From Pseudomonadota bacterium (GTDB lineage: Bacteria > Myxococcota_A > UBA9160 > SZUA-336): a DNA stretch of 64,000 bases. The position numbers and the translations under genes are program-made. The stretch covers positions 88,890 to 152,889 of the forward strand of contig QJZC01000044.1 in NCBI GenBank assembly GCA_003247575.1, written 5' to 3'. The notes under the pieces are model-generated. The model did no database searches. It saw only the letters and a program-made list of their open reading frames with translations, and had not been told where the DNA came from. Positions 35,857 to 44,587 of the stretch are shown here, in pieces. How positions within the stretch are numbered: position 1 is the first letter of the stretch; the number at the start of each line of letters is the position of its first letter.

Positions 35857-36852
35857 TCAGTACTGCTGCTCCTCGAGCTGCTCCACGAGGCGCGCAAGAT
35901 CGGCCACGGGAAGGGTGCCAGGCGCTGCGCCCGCGCGGCAAAGCTGGTGGGTGGCGAGCTGGAGTGCTCGATTGACCGGCGTGGGGACTCCGTGCAGGTG
36001 TCCCAAGAGGACGATCTCGCCGTTCAGGTAGTCGACCTCTACCGATCCCTGCCCGCGCGCGAGGCTCTGCCAGGTAGAGCCGCCCCCACGCAGCGATCCC
36101 CGAATGGGCGCAGGCTGGATATGGTCGGCGCGGCGTTCCATGAACTCTTCGCGTGGTGCGCAGTCGATGCTCGCCGCTTCGAAGCAGTCGAGCGCCTCCT
36201 TGCGTGCGCGTCGAAGCACGCCTGCGGCTGTTTCGTCGCTGGGACTCGGGCTGCAGCAGGCCTGTAGGGAGTTGCCCAGGTTCATCAGCAGCTTCGCGTA
36301 CTTGAATCGCATCACCGCTGGATCCGCGCGGGCGACGAAGCGCGAGGCCGACAAGGCGCGTGTGACCGCGTCGATGCGCTCGTCGATCCCACCCGGATAC
36401 AGACCGGCATCCAGCAATCCGGTCGCCGCCTTCGACTGGGCCTGCACGGCACCTGGTTCGATATGGGAGGCAGGCAGCATGACGACCATCGCATAGACGC
36501 GTGAGAAGCGTCGCAGCGCCAGCCGCTCGTTGGCGACTCCGTTCTGCGTGCAGATCACCGGGATGTCTTCGCCCGCTGCCTCTGCGAGCTCGAGCAATGC
36601 CGGCTCCGTATGCTGCGACTTCATGGTCAGCAGCACGACATCGTCCGGAGAGAAGTCGATCTGCTTGGGGCTGCCGGCGACCGGGATCGGGAGCTCGACG
36701 TGCTCGTCGGGTGACTCGAAGCGCAGGCCGTGCTTCGCGATCTCCTCGCGGTGGGGGCCGCGTGCGATCAACTGCACGGCATGGCCGCTCTGGAAGAGCC
36801 TCGCGCCGATCACGCCTCCGACGGCGCCCGCTCCGTAGATGATGAATCGCAT
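35857..36852 (-). CDS. PanE/ApbA-family 2-dehydropantoate 2-reductase-like protein
   Basis: NADPH-dependent ketoreductase fold, 331 residues. The Rossmann motif is FIIYGAGAVGGVIGARL. Further family marks are VVLLTMKSQHTEPAL, CTQNGVANE and, in the C-terminal helical domain, KYAKLLMNLGNSL with the catalytic-type Lys. Pantothenate-pathway PanE is the best-known member, but many paralogues reduce other 2-keto acids, and no pan gene is nearby. ATG 36852 has GAGAGGAAGG upstream. Convergent with the membrane protein gene. Confidence 0.8.
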   Translation of the reverse strand: MRFIIYGAGAVGGVIGARLFQSGHAVQLIARGPHREEIAKHGLRFESPDEHVELPIPVAGSPKQIDFSPDDVVLLTMKSQHTEPALLELAEAAGEDIPVICTQNGVANERLALRRFSRVYAMVVMLPASHIEPGAVQAQSKAATGLLDAGLYPGGIDERIDAVTRALSASRFVARADPAVMRFKYAKLLMNLGNSLQACCSPSPSDETAAGVLRRARKEALDCFEAASIDCAPREEFMERRADHIQPAPIRGSLRGGGSTWQSLARGQGSVEVDYLNGEIVLLGHLHGVPTPVNRALQLATHQLCRAGAAPGTLPVADLARLVEQLEEQQY

Positions 36853-36913
36853 CGACCTTCCTCTCTGAATCAACGGCTCGAATCAGTGGATCATGAATCA
36901 GCGGATCAGCGGG

Positions 36914-39262
36914 TCACTTGGGATCGGCCGGTCGGAAGAATGCGGCGGCAACCAGCAGATTCGCCTCTTCGGCGCTGTGGATGCGATCGGCCAGCTCACG
37001 CAGCGCGGCTCCGAAGCGTTCACGTGCTTCCGGATTCGCGCGCAGAGCGCTCACGTCGAGACGGCGCGCCTTCGGCAGGGCATCGAGGATGACCTCGCAC
37101 CAGTCGGGCTGCAGCCGGCCCTGGGCGTCCATCACGCGTAGGCTCCAGTCCGGTCCGTCTTTGTAGACGCACAGCAGTCCAGGGTCGGAGACCACCTCGG
37201 TGGGGAGCTCGAGCAGTGCAGCGCGTCCGCGTCGGCCGTCCTCGAGCTCGAGCAACAGCCCCTCGACGAGCGGATGTCCGCTCGCGAAGAAATCGATCTC
37301 GTCGCGACGAATCGCCTCCTTGCGGTCGAAGCTTCCGAGGTAGCGAGCTCCCTCGGGCACACCCGGAAGCGAGTCGACCTTTCCCGCGTGTGCCAGCTCG
37401 AGGTAGTAGAGCGTTTTGCCGCCCTTCTCGACGACCGTCAGTCCCAGATTGTTGGCGGCTCCCAGCACGAACTCGCGGGTTCGCGACTCGAGATCCTCTG
37501 GCACACGCGCCATCACGTCGGCCGCATGCTCCTGTGCGCGGTAGGCATCCGCGAAGAACACTTCGGTCGAGCGTCCGAGTACGGAGTGTCGCGCGGTCTC
37601 GATCTGCTTGCGGAGCTTGCTTGCGTCCAGCGGCGACCGGGTCTTCCGGGCGGCAAGGATCGCCGGTTTGACCCCGCCGAGCGCAGCTTCGAGTCCGGCC
37701 GACGGCCGCGAGAAGAGCTCGAGCTGCTCGTACAGTCGTGCGACGTCGGGCACCTCGCCTTCGCAGCGGAAGTAGGTGATCTCGACCGGCTTGGAGCGGC
37801 CGATACGGTCGAGGCGACCGATGCGCTGCTCCAGCGCGATCGGGTCATCGGGGAGATCGAAGTGCACCATGCGATCGCAGAACTGGAAGTTGCGCCCCTC
37901 GCCGCCCGCCTCGGAGCAGAGGAGGATGGGCGTCGCGGTCTCACGGAAGCGCGCGATCTCGATGTCACGGGCGCTGGTCGAGAGCCCTTCATGGAACACC
38001 GACACATGCGTGCGTGCCGCAGCCTCGAGGAAGCCCTTGAGTTTCTCGAGCACTTCGGTCTCGTGCACGAAGACGAGTACCTTCTCGCGCGCGTCGAGCC
38101 AGCCGGGTACCCGATCCGCGATCCAGCGTGCGCGCGGATCCTGCCGCATGTCGGAGTGCACGCTCGAAAGGTCGACCCCTTCGGGAGCGCGCGGCGGGAG
38201 CCCGCCCAGCTCCTCACGCCGCACTGCGCTGGTGCACGGGATTCGCGCCTCGCCGGTTTCGAGCGCAGCGGCGAAGCTCGCCTGGTCTGGGAAGATCTCG
38301 GGATGCAGCAGGTGGATCAGGTGGAAGAAGCTGTTCGGGTCGGCCTGGAGCGGCACGGCGGTCAGCAACAGGGCGTGGCGCGCGTCCCGGACCAGACTGG
38401 AGAGACCCGTCTCGTGAGCGAGCCCGGGCAGCCGGTGGGCTTCGTCGACCACGATCAGATCGAGTTCGAACTCCGACAGCAGCCTCTGCAGGCGCCGGTC
38501 CGAAGCGAGCAGCTCGAGCGACATGACCCCGAAGGGGTGGACCTCGAACGGATTGGCATCCGGTCCCACATCGCGCGCGACGCACTCGATGCGCTCGGGA
38601 TCGAGCAATACGAAGACCTGGTGGAACTTGCGATACAGCTCACCCAGCCACTGCACGGTCAGCGTGCTGGGCGCCAGGATCAGAGCTCGCTGCGCACGGC
38701 CGGTGCGCACGAGTGCCGACAGGATCAGGCACGCCTCGATGGTCTTCCCGAGGCCAACCTCGTCCGCCAGCAGCCAGCGCACGCGCTCGTGCTGCACCGC
38801 CTGGAGTGCGGTGTAGAGCTGGTGTGGAAACAGCTCGATCCGCCCGCCGAGGAAGCTTCCGAGGCCACCCGCCTCGCGCAGCCGCATCAGCTGTAGCCCA
38901 TCGAGTCGATTGCGGAAGGCCCGGGGGGAGTCCGCCTGCAGCCGACACAGGCGGTCGATGGGGTCTCCGCCGATGTCCGTGGGCCAGATCTCGCTGTCGT
39001 CTACCTTGCGACCGTCGGCCAGCACGTAGCCGTCCTCGCTCGCCTCGGCGATCTCGATCGCCTCTCCGGACTCCAGCAGCACCGCCCGAGCACCGGGTTC
39101 GAGCACCAGGGGTCGCAGGCCCGAAGCTTCGGCCGCCATGGTCATCTCGCGCTCGGCTTGGGGGAAGTAGACCCGCAGGAAGCGCCCCTCGACACTGCGA
39201 ACCATGCCGACCCCGAGCTCGGGGTTGAAGGGATGAATCAGCTTGTTCCCGACACGCCACAT
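36914..39262 (-). CDS. RapA-like SNF2/DEAD-box helicase
   Basis: Swi2/Snf2 ATPase, about 782 residues. The N-terminal NPELGVGMV-containing Tudor-like region resembles that of RapA. Helicase motifs: I DEVGLGKT, II VVDEAHRLPG, the C-terminal helicase domain with VLVFVHETEVLEKL, motif V EGRNFQFCDRMVHFDLP and motif VI EQRIGRLDRIGRS. RapA recycles RNA polymerase after transcription; this protein is shorter than the E. coli protein of about 968 residues, so the role is likely but not certain. ATG 39262 fits the RapA-type beginning; GTG 39289 is possible. Divergent from the symporter genes. Confidence 0.85.
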   Translation of the reverse strand: MWRVGNKLIHPFNPELGVGMVRSVEGRFLRVYFPQAEREMTMAAEASGLRPLVLEPGARAVLLESGEAIEIAEASEDGYVLADGRKVDDSEIWPTDIGGDPIDRLCRLQADSPRAFRNRLDGLQLMRLREAGGLGSFLGGRIELFPHQLYTALQAVQHERVRWLLADEVGLGKTIEACLILSALVRTGRAQRALILAPSTLTVQWLGELYRKFHQVFVLLDPERIECVARDVGPDANPFEVHPFGVMSLELLASDRRLQRLLSEFELDLIVVDEAHRLPGLAHETGLSSLVRDARHALLLTAVPLQADPNSFFHLIHLLHPEIFPDQASFAAALETGEARIPCTSAVRREELGGLPPRAPEGVDLSSVHSDMRQDPRARWIADRVPGWLDAREKVLVFVHETEVLEKLKGFLEAAARTHVSVFHEGLSTSARDIEIARFRETATPILLCSEAGGEGRNFQFCDRMVHFDLPDDPIALEQRIGRLDRIGRSKPVEITYFRCEGEVPDVARLYEQLELFSRPSAGLEAALGGVKPAILAARKTRSPLDASKLRKQIETARHSVLGRSTEVFFADAYRAQEHAADVMARVPEDLESRTREFVLGAANNLGLTVVEKGGKTLYYLELAHAGKVDSLPGVPEGARYLGSFDRKEAIRRDEIDFFASGHPLVEGLLLELEDGRRGRAALLELPTEVVSDPGLLCVYKDGPDWSLRVMDAQGRLQPDWCEVILDALPKARRLDVSALRANPEARERFGAALRELADRIHSAEEANLLVAAAFFRPADPK

Positions 39263-39392
39263 ATTCTGCGCCGGTTGTAGCGCATTCACGCGTCCGCGTC
39301 TCGTGATCCGGGACAGCTTCGCGGAGGTGAGCGGTTCGCGCCCAGGTGAAAGTCGCTTGAATCCGCGGGGAGATTCCGCGTAGGCTGCCTGC

Positions 39393-39767
39393 ATGTCCGA
39401 CAGCGACCGGATCGCTCACTCAGGTCCGACTTCGGAGGACGGCGGCTCCGAGGGACGTCAGGCCGCTTCCGCTTCCGCTCCCGTTTCCGGAGAGGCGATC
39501 GTGCTGGCCCAGGCGGCCGAGCGCGCCGAGGTCGCCCGCTACTGGAGCGCGAACCTGGCGATTCTGGGTGTGCTGCTGGTCACCTGGTTCACCGTGTCCG
39601 TCGCTCTCGGGATTCTGTGGGTGCAACCGCTCAACCGCCTCCGCATGGGGGGCTTCCCGCTCGGATTCTGGTTCGCCCATCAAGGCTCCATCTACGCGTT
39701 TATCGTCCTGATTCTCGTATACGCACGCTACATGGACCGGATCGAGGCGAGGCTCCGAAAGCGCTAG
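39393..39767 (+). CDS. DUF4212 small subunit of sodium/solute symporter
   Basis: 124 residues with two TM helices (LAILGVLLVTWFTVSVAL and GSIYAFIVLILVYARYM) and the family hallmark GFWFAHQGSIY between them. These proteins occur almost always just before a VC_2705-type sodium:solute symporter, as here (14 bases to the next start), and are thought to be its small subunit. The N-terminal 40 residues are a variable polar tail. Confidence 0.88.
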   Translation: MSDSDRIAHSGPTSEDGGSEGRQAASASAPVSGEAIVLAQAAERAEVARYWSANLAILGVLLVTWFTVSVALGILWVQPLNRLRMGGFPLGFWFAHQGSIYAFIVLILVYARYMDRIEARLRKR

Positions 39768-39781
39768 GCAGCACGGCGAGC

Positions 39782-41554
39782 ATGAGCATCCAGACCTGGA
39801 CCTACGTGATCGTGCTCGCGACCTTCGCCGGCTACGCGGCGATCGCGATCCTGAGCCGCGTCCGCTCCACCGCGGGCTTCTATGTCGCAGGTCGCGGCGT
39901 GTCTCCCCTCGCCAACGGAATGGCGACCGGCGCCGACTGGATGAGCGCGGCCTCGTTCATCTCGATGGCCGGCTTGATCTCCTTCATCGGCTACGACGGA
40001 ACGATCTACCTCATGGGGTGGACGGGTGGCTATGTGTTGCTGGCGCTGCTGCTCGCGCCCTATCTACGCAAGTACGGCAAGTTCACCGTGCCGGAATTCG
40101 TGGGCGACCGGTACTACTCGCAGACCGCACGCGTGGTCGCGGCGTTCTGTGCGATCTTCGTGTCGTTCACCTACGTCTGTGGACAGATGCGTGGGGTGGG
40201 CATCGTATTCTCGCGATTCCTCGAGGTGCCGATCGAGCTCGGGGTGGTGATCGGCATGCTCGTCGTGCTGTCCTATGCGGTGCTCGGGGGGATGCGCGGC
40301 ATCACCTATACGCAGGTGGCCCAGTACGTGGTGCTGATCCTCGCCTATCTGATACCTGCGGGCGCGATCTCGTACAAGATGACCGGGCAGGTGATCCCGC
40401 AGATCGGGTTCGGCTCTGCTCTCGCGGACGGACCGAATGCGGGCGTCTACCTGCTCGAGGCGTTGGATCAGATTCATCGCGATCTCGGGTTCCCGGAGTA
40501 CACTGCGGCGTTCGTCGCGGGCAAGCGCAGCCAGATCGATGTGCTGGCCATCGCGTTGGCGCTCATGGCCGGAACCGCCGGGCTGCCCCACGTGCTGATT
40601 CGCTTCTACACCGTACCGAGCGCGAGCGGCGCGCGTTGGAGTGCATTCTGGGCGCTGATCTTCATCGGCCTGCTCTATACGAGCGCGCCCGCGGTCGCCA
40701 CCTTCGCGCGCGTCAACCTGATCCAGACCCTGCACGATACCCCCTACACAGAGGTGCCCCCCTGGTTCTCCAACTGGGAGCAGACGGGCCTGATCGCGTT
40801 CGACGACAAGGACGGCGATGGCCGCATCTTCTACAGCGGAGACCCCGCGCGCAACGAGCTCGAGGTGGATCGAGACATCATGGTGCTCGCGAACCCAGAG
40901 ATCGCCGAGCTGCCGGCGTGGGTCGTCGCGTTGGTGGCCGCTGGAGGATTGGCGGCTGCGCTCTCCACAGCGGCCGGCCTGTTGCTGGTCATGTCCTCCT
41001 CGGTCTCGCACGATCTCTGGAAGTCCGTGATCCGTCCCGACATGAGCGAGGCGAACGAGCTGCGGCTGGCTCGCGTGATCGCCGGTGTGGCGGTCGTGGT
41101 GGCAGGGTACTTCGGAGTGCGGCCGCCGGGCTTCGTGAGTGAGGTCGTTGCCTTCGCGTTCGGGCTGGCCGCTGCCAGCTTCTTCCCGATCCTGGTGTTG
41201 GGAGTCTTCAGTCGGCGCACGACCAAGGAGGGAGCCATTGCCGGCATGCTCGTCGGGATCGGCAGCACCGCGGCGTACATCATCTATTTCCGACTGCTCC
41301 ATCCCGAGCTCGGCTCCGACGCCTGGCTGTTCGGAATCAGCCCGCAGGGCATCGGAACCCTCGGCATGTTGGTCAACTTCGCGGTGACCTTGGGGGTCAC
41401 GGGCCTGACCGAGGCTCCACCCGCCGAGGTCCAGCGCCTGGTCGAGCAGATCCGCCTCCCGAGTGACTACGAGGGGGTGCACATCCCGGCGCCGGTGCGA
41501 GGGGACTCCGCGCACGGGATCGCCGCTTCGCAAGGTGCCGACTCCTCGCGCTGA
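39782..41554 (+). CDS. VC_2705-family sodium:solute symporter
   Basis: Large subunit of a two-gene SSS-family transporter, 590 residues with about 13 helices. SSS landmarks include FYVAGRGVSPLANGMATGADWMSA in the sodium-site region, GYDGTIYLMGWTGGY, and AGTAGLPHVLIRFYTV. The extramembrane insert FDDKDGDGRIFYSGDPARNELEVDRDI is characteristic of this subfamily and has a DxDxDG calcium-loop look. Members are annotated as acetate or other small-acid symporters, but the substrate is unproven. ATG 39782 follows the DUF4212 gene directly. Confidence 0.9.
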   Translation: MSIQTWTYVIVLATFAGYAAIAILSRVRSTAGFYVAGRGVSPLANGMATGADWMSAASFISMAGLISFIGYDGTIYLMGWTGGYVLLALLLAPYLRKYGKFTVPEFVGDRYYSQTARVVAAFCAIFVSFTYVCGQMRGVGIVFSRFLEVPIELGVVIGMLVVLSYAVLGGMRGITYTQVAQYVVLILAYLIPAGAISYKMTGQVIPQIGFGSALADGPNAGVYLLEALDQIHRDLGFPEYTAAFVAGKRSQIDVLAIALALMAGTAGLPHVLIRFYTVPSASGARWSAFWALIFIGLLYTSAPAVATFARVNLIQTLHDTPYTEVPPWFSNWEQTGLIAFDDKDGDGRIFYSGDPARNELEVDRDIMVLANPEIAELPAWVVALVAAGGLAAALSTAAGLLLVMSSSVSHDLWKSVIRPDMSEANELRLARVIAGVAVVVAGYFGVRPPGFVSEVVAFAFGLAAASFFPILVLGVFSRRTTKEGAIAGMLVGIGSTAAYIIYFRLLHPELGSDAWLFGISPQGIGTLGMLVNFAVTLGVTGLTEAPPAEVQRLVEQIRLPSDYEGVHIPAPVRGDSAHGIAASQGADSSR

Positions 41555-41624
41555 CGGAATCCCCGCGTGCTCACAGAAACGTGTGGACGTCCCTCGAGCG
41601 CGTATTCCGGTGGGAGGGCGCCGT

Positions 41625-42614
41625 TCAGCTCGATGCGATGTGCGCAAGGGGCTGCTTGCGGAGCCAACGCTCCAGGTTTGCGAGAAAGCCGGGAATGTGG
41701 CGCAGCTCGATGCCACCCGAAGCGGCCGCATTGTGCGGGGTGACGATCACGTTCGGAAGGCTCCAGAGCGGTGAGCTCTCGGGGAGTGGCTCCTGGGCAA
41801 AGACATCCAGGTAGGCCCCCGCGAGGTGTCCGTCGCGCAGCGCTTCGATCAGCGCGTCCTCGTCGACGATCTCACCTCGCGCAACGTTGATTACTCGCGC
41901 ACCCCGTGGAAGCGACCGCAGCAGCGAGCGGTCGATCCAGCCGCGTGTCTCGCTGGTGAGGGGACAGCTGATCGCGAGCCAGTCAGCACGTCCGAGCACC
42001 TGCTCGAGCTGCTGCGGGCGGTACACCTCGTCCACTGGGTCGTTGCTCCCGGCGGGGCTGCGCCGGATCCCGATGACCCGCAGCCCGATCGCTCGCGCCA
42101 AACGGGCGATCTCGGAGCCGATCGCGCCCAGTCCAAGGACCACCAGGGTCTGATCCTCTAGTCGCTCCGGGAGAGCGGAAGGCGACTGGGGCGACCAGCG
42201 GCGCTCGAGTTGAGCCTCGAGCCAATGCGGAAAACCGCGCGCCAGCATCAACAGGCCCGCGATCGCTGTGTGTGCGATGGGTACTGCGGCAACGATCGGA
42301 TAGTTCGTGATCGCCACTCCGCGATCCAGGAGCCCCTTGAACACGGGATGGTCGACGCCGGTGTTGAAGGTGTGGAGCCACTCGAGCCCAGGAGCGCGGT
42401 GCACAGCCGAGAAGAAGCTTGCTGCCTTCTCGCCCATCACGTCGACGGAGAAGAAAGCAGCCTTGATGCCGGCGAGCTGATCTGCTTCGAGCCGAGCCGT
42501 CGGATCCGCGGGGATGAGGATGCGGACGAGGGAGGTTCCGGTCTCGCGTTGGATGCGATCGATCTCGCTACCACACAGCTTGAGGGTGCGCTCTGAGAGC
42601 AGGATTCCAGTCAT
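41625..42614 (-). CDS. D-2-hydroxyacid dehydrogenase family protein
   Basis: NAD-dependent reduction of a 2-keto acid (or reverse), 329 residues. It has the Rossmann motif VLGLGAIGSEIARLA. The catalytic triad is visible as Arg in INVARGEIVDE, Glu in DVFAQEPLP and His in VTPHNAA. Substrate-side residues are not of a recognised subclass (not SerA, PdxB or formate dehydrogenase). Start: ATG 42614 has CAGAGGAA upstream. ATG 42647 would overlap the stop of the TldD-like gene (ATGA) and is also credible. It is the last gene of a long minus-strand run. Confidence 0.88.
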   Translation of the reverse strand: MTGILLSERTLKLCGSEIDRIQRETGTSLVRILIPADPTARLEADQLAGIKAAFFSVDVMGEKAASFFSAVHRAPGLEWLHTFNTGVDHPVFKGLLDRGVAITNYPIVAAVPIAHTAIAGLLMLARGFPHWLEAQLERRWSPQSPSALPERLEDQTLVVLGLGAIGSEIARLARAIGLRVIGIRRSPAGSNDPVDEVYRPQQLEQVLGRADWLAISCPLTSETRGWIDRSLLRSLPRGARVINVARGEIVDEDALIEALRDGHLAGAYLDVFAQEPLPESSPLWSLPNVIVTPHNAAASGGIELRHIPGFLANLERWLRKQPLAHIASS

Positions 42615-42643
42615 GTGTGCAAGGTTCCTCTGTGGGCTCAGGG

Positions 42644-44587
42644 TCATTCTCCGAGCGCGGGCGCCCGGGGTGTGGTCGCGGATTCTACGCGTTCGAGGCC
42701 CGCGCGCTTCTTCGTCAGAGGGTCTCCCGTCGGAGACGGAATGCTCGGGGGCGGGGTGCGCAGATTTGGAGCCGGGGCGAGTTCCATCTCTTCGAAGAGC
42801 AGGCTCGGAGTGTGGATCGACGCTCCCACGGCGTAACTCGGAAACGAGCTCCAGAATCCCCCGGTCAGCGCGTCGTAGTCCGAAGCGAAGTAGCCGTAAG
42901 CGGGAGCCTCGCGACCGGTGGCCAGTAGGTCGCGAAGGCTGCGCGGATTCTCGGTGACGAGTGCGAGCCCGCGGACGGGCTCCTCCCGACCGTCTGCGTG
43001 AATGCGCACGGCGTAGAGCAGCGGATCCTGGCTCTCCGGCTGGAAGTCCACACCGCGATAGGCCTGGGTGATCGAGGGATCGTCGATCCGGCGCACCACG
43101 ATTGCATAGGACTCGCCCGCTGCGCGCGCCTCCTTCAGTGCGGCACGGTAGAGCTGCTCGCGTGACCTGCGCCGTTCGGAGCTCACGAATACGTTGCCTG
43201 GCTGCGCCCGCGGGCTGACGAGCGCGCCGCGACCGTGCCCGGTCGACTCGAGGAAGCCGCGTGCGGGGGTGCGCGACATGAGGAAACCCACGAAGCGTCC
43301 CTGGTCGATCACCTCGACGCGCTTCGGACGTACACCCTCGTCGTCGAAGGCGTACGTGCCCGCCCATGGGATCGAACGAGGCGCTCCCTGCTGAGCGTTC
43401 GGATCATCGTACATCGAGAACCAAGTGGGAGCGACTCGCTTCCCTACGCGGCGAGCGAACACCGAACTGCGTCCCGACTCGATCGCTGCCGGCTCGAACT
43501 CGCGCACGCCGTCGCCGGAGCGCGGTGGCGTGCCGGTGATGTGCGGGATGACCAGGCGACGCAGCAAGGTGGGTGCGGCGTCCCCCTCGAACAGCACGGG
43601 TCCCACATACGCTGGGGACACGGGAGCGCTGCGTAGGGCGCGCAGCTCGTCGAGCACCCGATCCACGCGCGCGCCGAGCTCTTCCTCGCTCGGAAGCTCG
43701 CTCTCGTTGCGGACCACGAGCGTGTCGTAGTGCACCAGATTCATGCCGTCTTCCGCCTGCGTTCGGGCCACCACGGCCCACTGGAGAAACAGGCCGGGCT
43801 CGTAGCCGAAGTGACCTTCGCTCGACAGAAAGGTACGCGCGATCCGAACCGCGCGGAGGCGCACACCGCCCTCGAATACGTGCTCGGCGCCGCGCATGCG
43901 CGCGGAGAGTGACTTGGCGAGTGCGCGCAGGCGCGCTGCTTCCGGTAGTTGCACCTCTGTGTCGCGAACCGTGCGCGTCGGGGCCGACGGGACGAAGTCT
44001 GGAATTCGTTCCTGAATCGAGATCGTGCTCTCGTCGGCTTGCTTCGTGGCCAGCGCTTCGATTGACGCTTTGTATGCGCGATCCGTCGTCCACCAGATCT
44101 GTCGCCGCAGCGCGAACGCATCGTCGTCGAGCGTCAGGGCGGCGGCGAAGAAGCCCGTGGACTGGGTGTTGGCGCTGTCGAATTCGGGTGAACCGATGCG
44201 CAGGTCGACGCGCAGGAGCCGCTGCGACTGACGCTCGTCCTGAACGATGCCTCCGAACTCGGCCACGAGCTCGATCTGCTCGGTCTCGAATACGGCATAC
44301 GCCGTGTAGTAGGGTGCGGGCGAGTCGCCCATCTGAAGCTCACCGGCTCGCGCGAGCTCTGCGCGCAGAGCTCGCACCAGGGTCGAGTTCTCGATCTGCG
44401 ACTCTTCGCTCTTGCTAGCCGCCGTCGGTGCTGCGTGCACCGAGGCGCCGGCGATCAGTAGGCCGAGCAATGTCGCGAGGAGTCCGCCCGTGCGCAGCGC
44501 TCTGCTGCGGGAGCGCTGCGCCGAGGAAGCGGGCGCGCTCTCCGGTTGCAGCTCGCTCGATTCGTGCAGGGTGTGTGCGGCGATCAT
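42644..44587 (-). CDS. TldD/PmbA-like protein lacking the metalloprotease motif (exported)
   Basis: 647 residues. The signal segment is GGLLATLLGLLIAGASVHA, so export is likely, unlike cytoplasmic TldD/TldE. The body aligns in order with the neighbouring TldD-like lipoprotein: SPAYVGPVLFEGDAA versus TPYVGPAILEGRAA, and GRFVGFLMSRTP versus GRLTGFLLSRSP. At the position of HExxxH it reads RRLVIPHITG, so zinc is not bound there. This mirrors the active/inactive TldD-TldE heterodimer. Its ATG overlaps the partner's TGA (ATGA), giving a 1:1-type translational coupling. Confidence 0.8.
   Translation of the reverse strand: MIAAHTLHESSELQPESAPASSAQRSRSRALRTGGLLATLLGLLIAGASVHAAPTAASKSEESQIENSTLVRALRAELARAGELQMGDSPAPYYTAYAVFETEQIELVAEFGGIVQDERQSQRLLRVDLRIGSPEFDSANTQSTGFFAAALTLDDDAFALRRQIWWTTDRAYKASIEALATKQADESTISIQERIPDFVPSAPTRTVRDTEVQLPEAARLRALAKSLSARMRGAEHVFEGGVRLRAVRIARTFLSSEGHFGYEPGLFLQWAVVARTQAEDGMNLVHYDTLVVRNESELPSEEELGARVDRVLDELRALRSAPVSPAYVGPVLFEGDAAPTLLRRLVIPHITGTPPRSGDGVREFEPAAIESGRSSVFARRVGKRVAPTWFSMYDDPNAQQGAPRSIPWAGTYAFDDEGVRPKRVEVIDQGRFVGFLMSRTPARGFLESTGHGRGALVSPRAQPGNVFVSSERRRSREQLYRAALKEARAAGESYAIVVRRIDDPSITQAYRGVDFQPESQDPLLYAVRIHADGREEPVRGLALVTENPRSLRDLLATGREAPAYGYFASDYDALTGGFWSSFPSYAVGASIHTPSLLFEEMELAPAPNLRTPPPSIPSPTGDPLTKKRAGLERVESATTPRAPALGE

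Noticed and set aside
37274..38896. A 540-codon plus-strand open frame
   Set aside because: It is entirely antisense to the RapA-like helicase, whose motifs are intact on the other strand.
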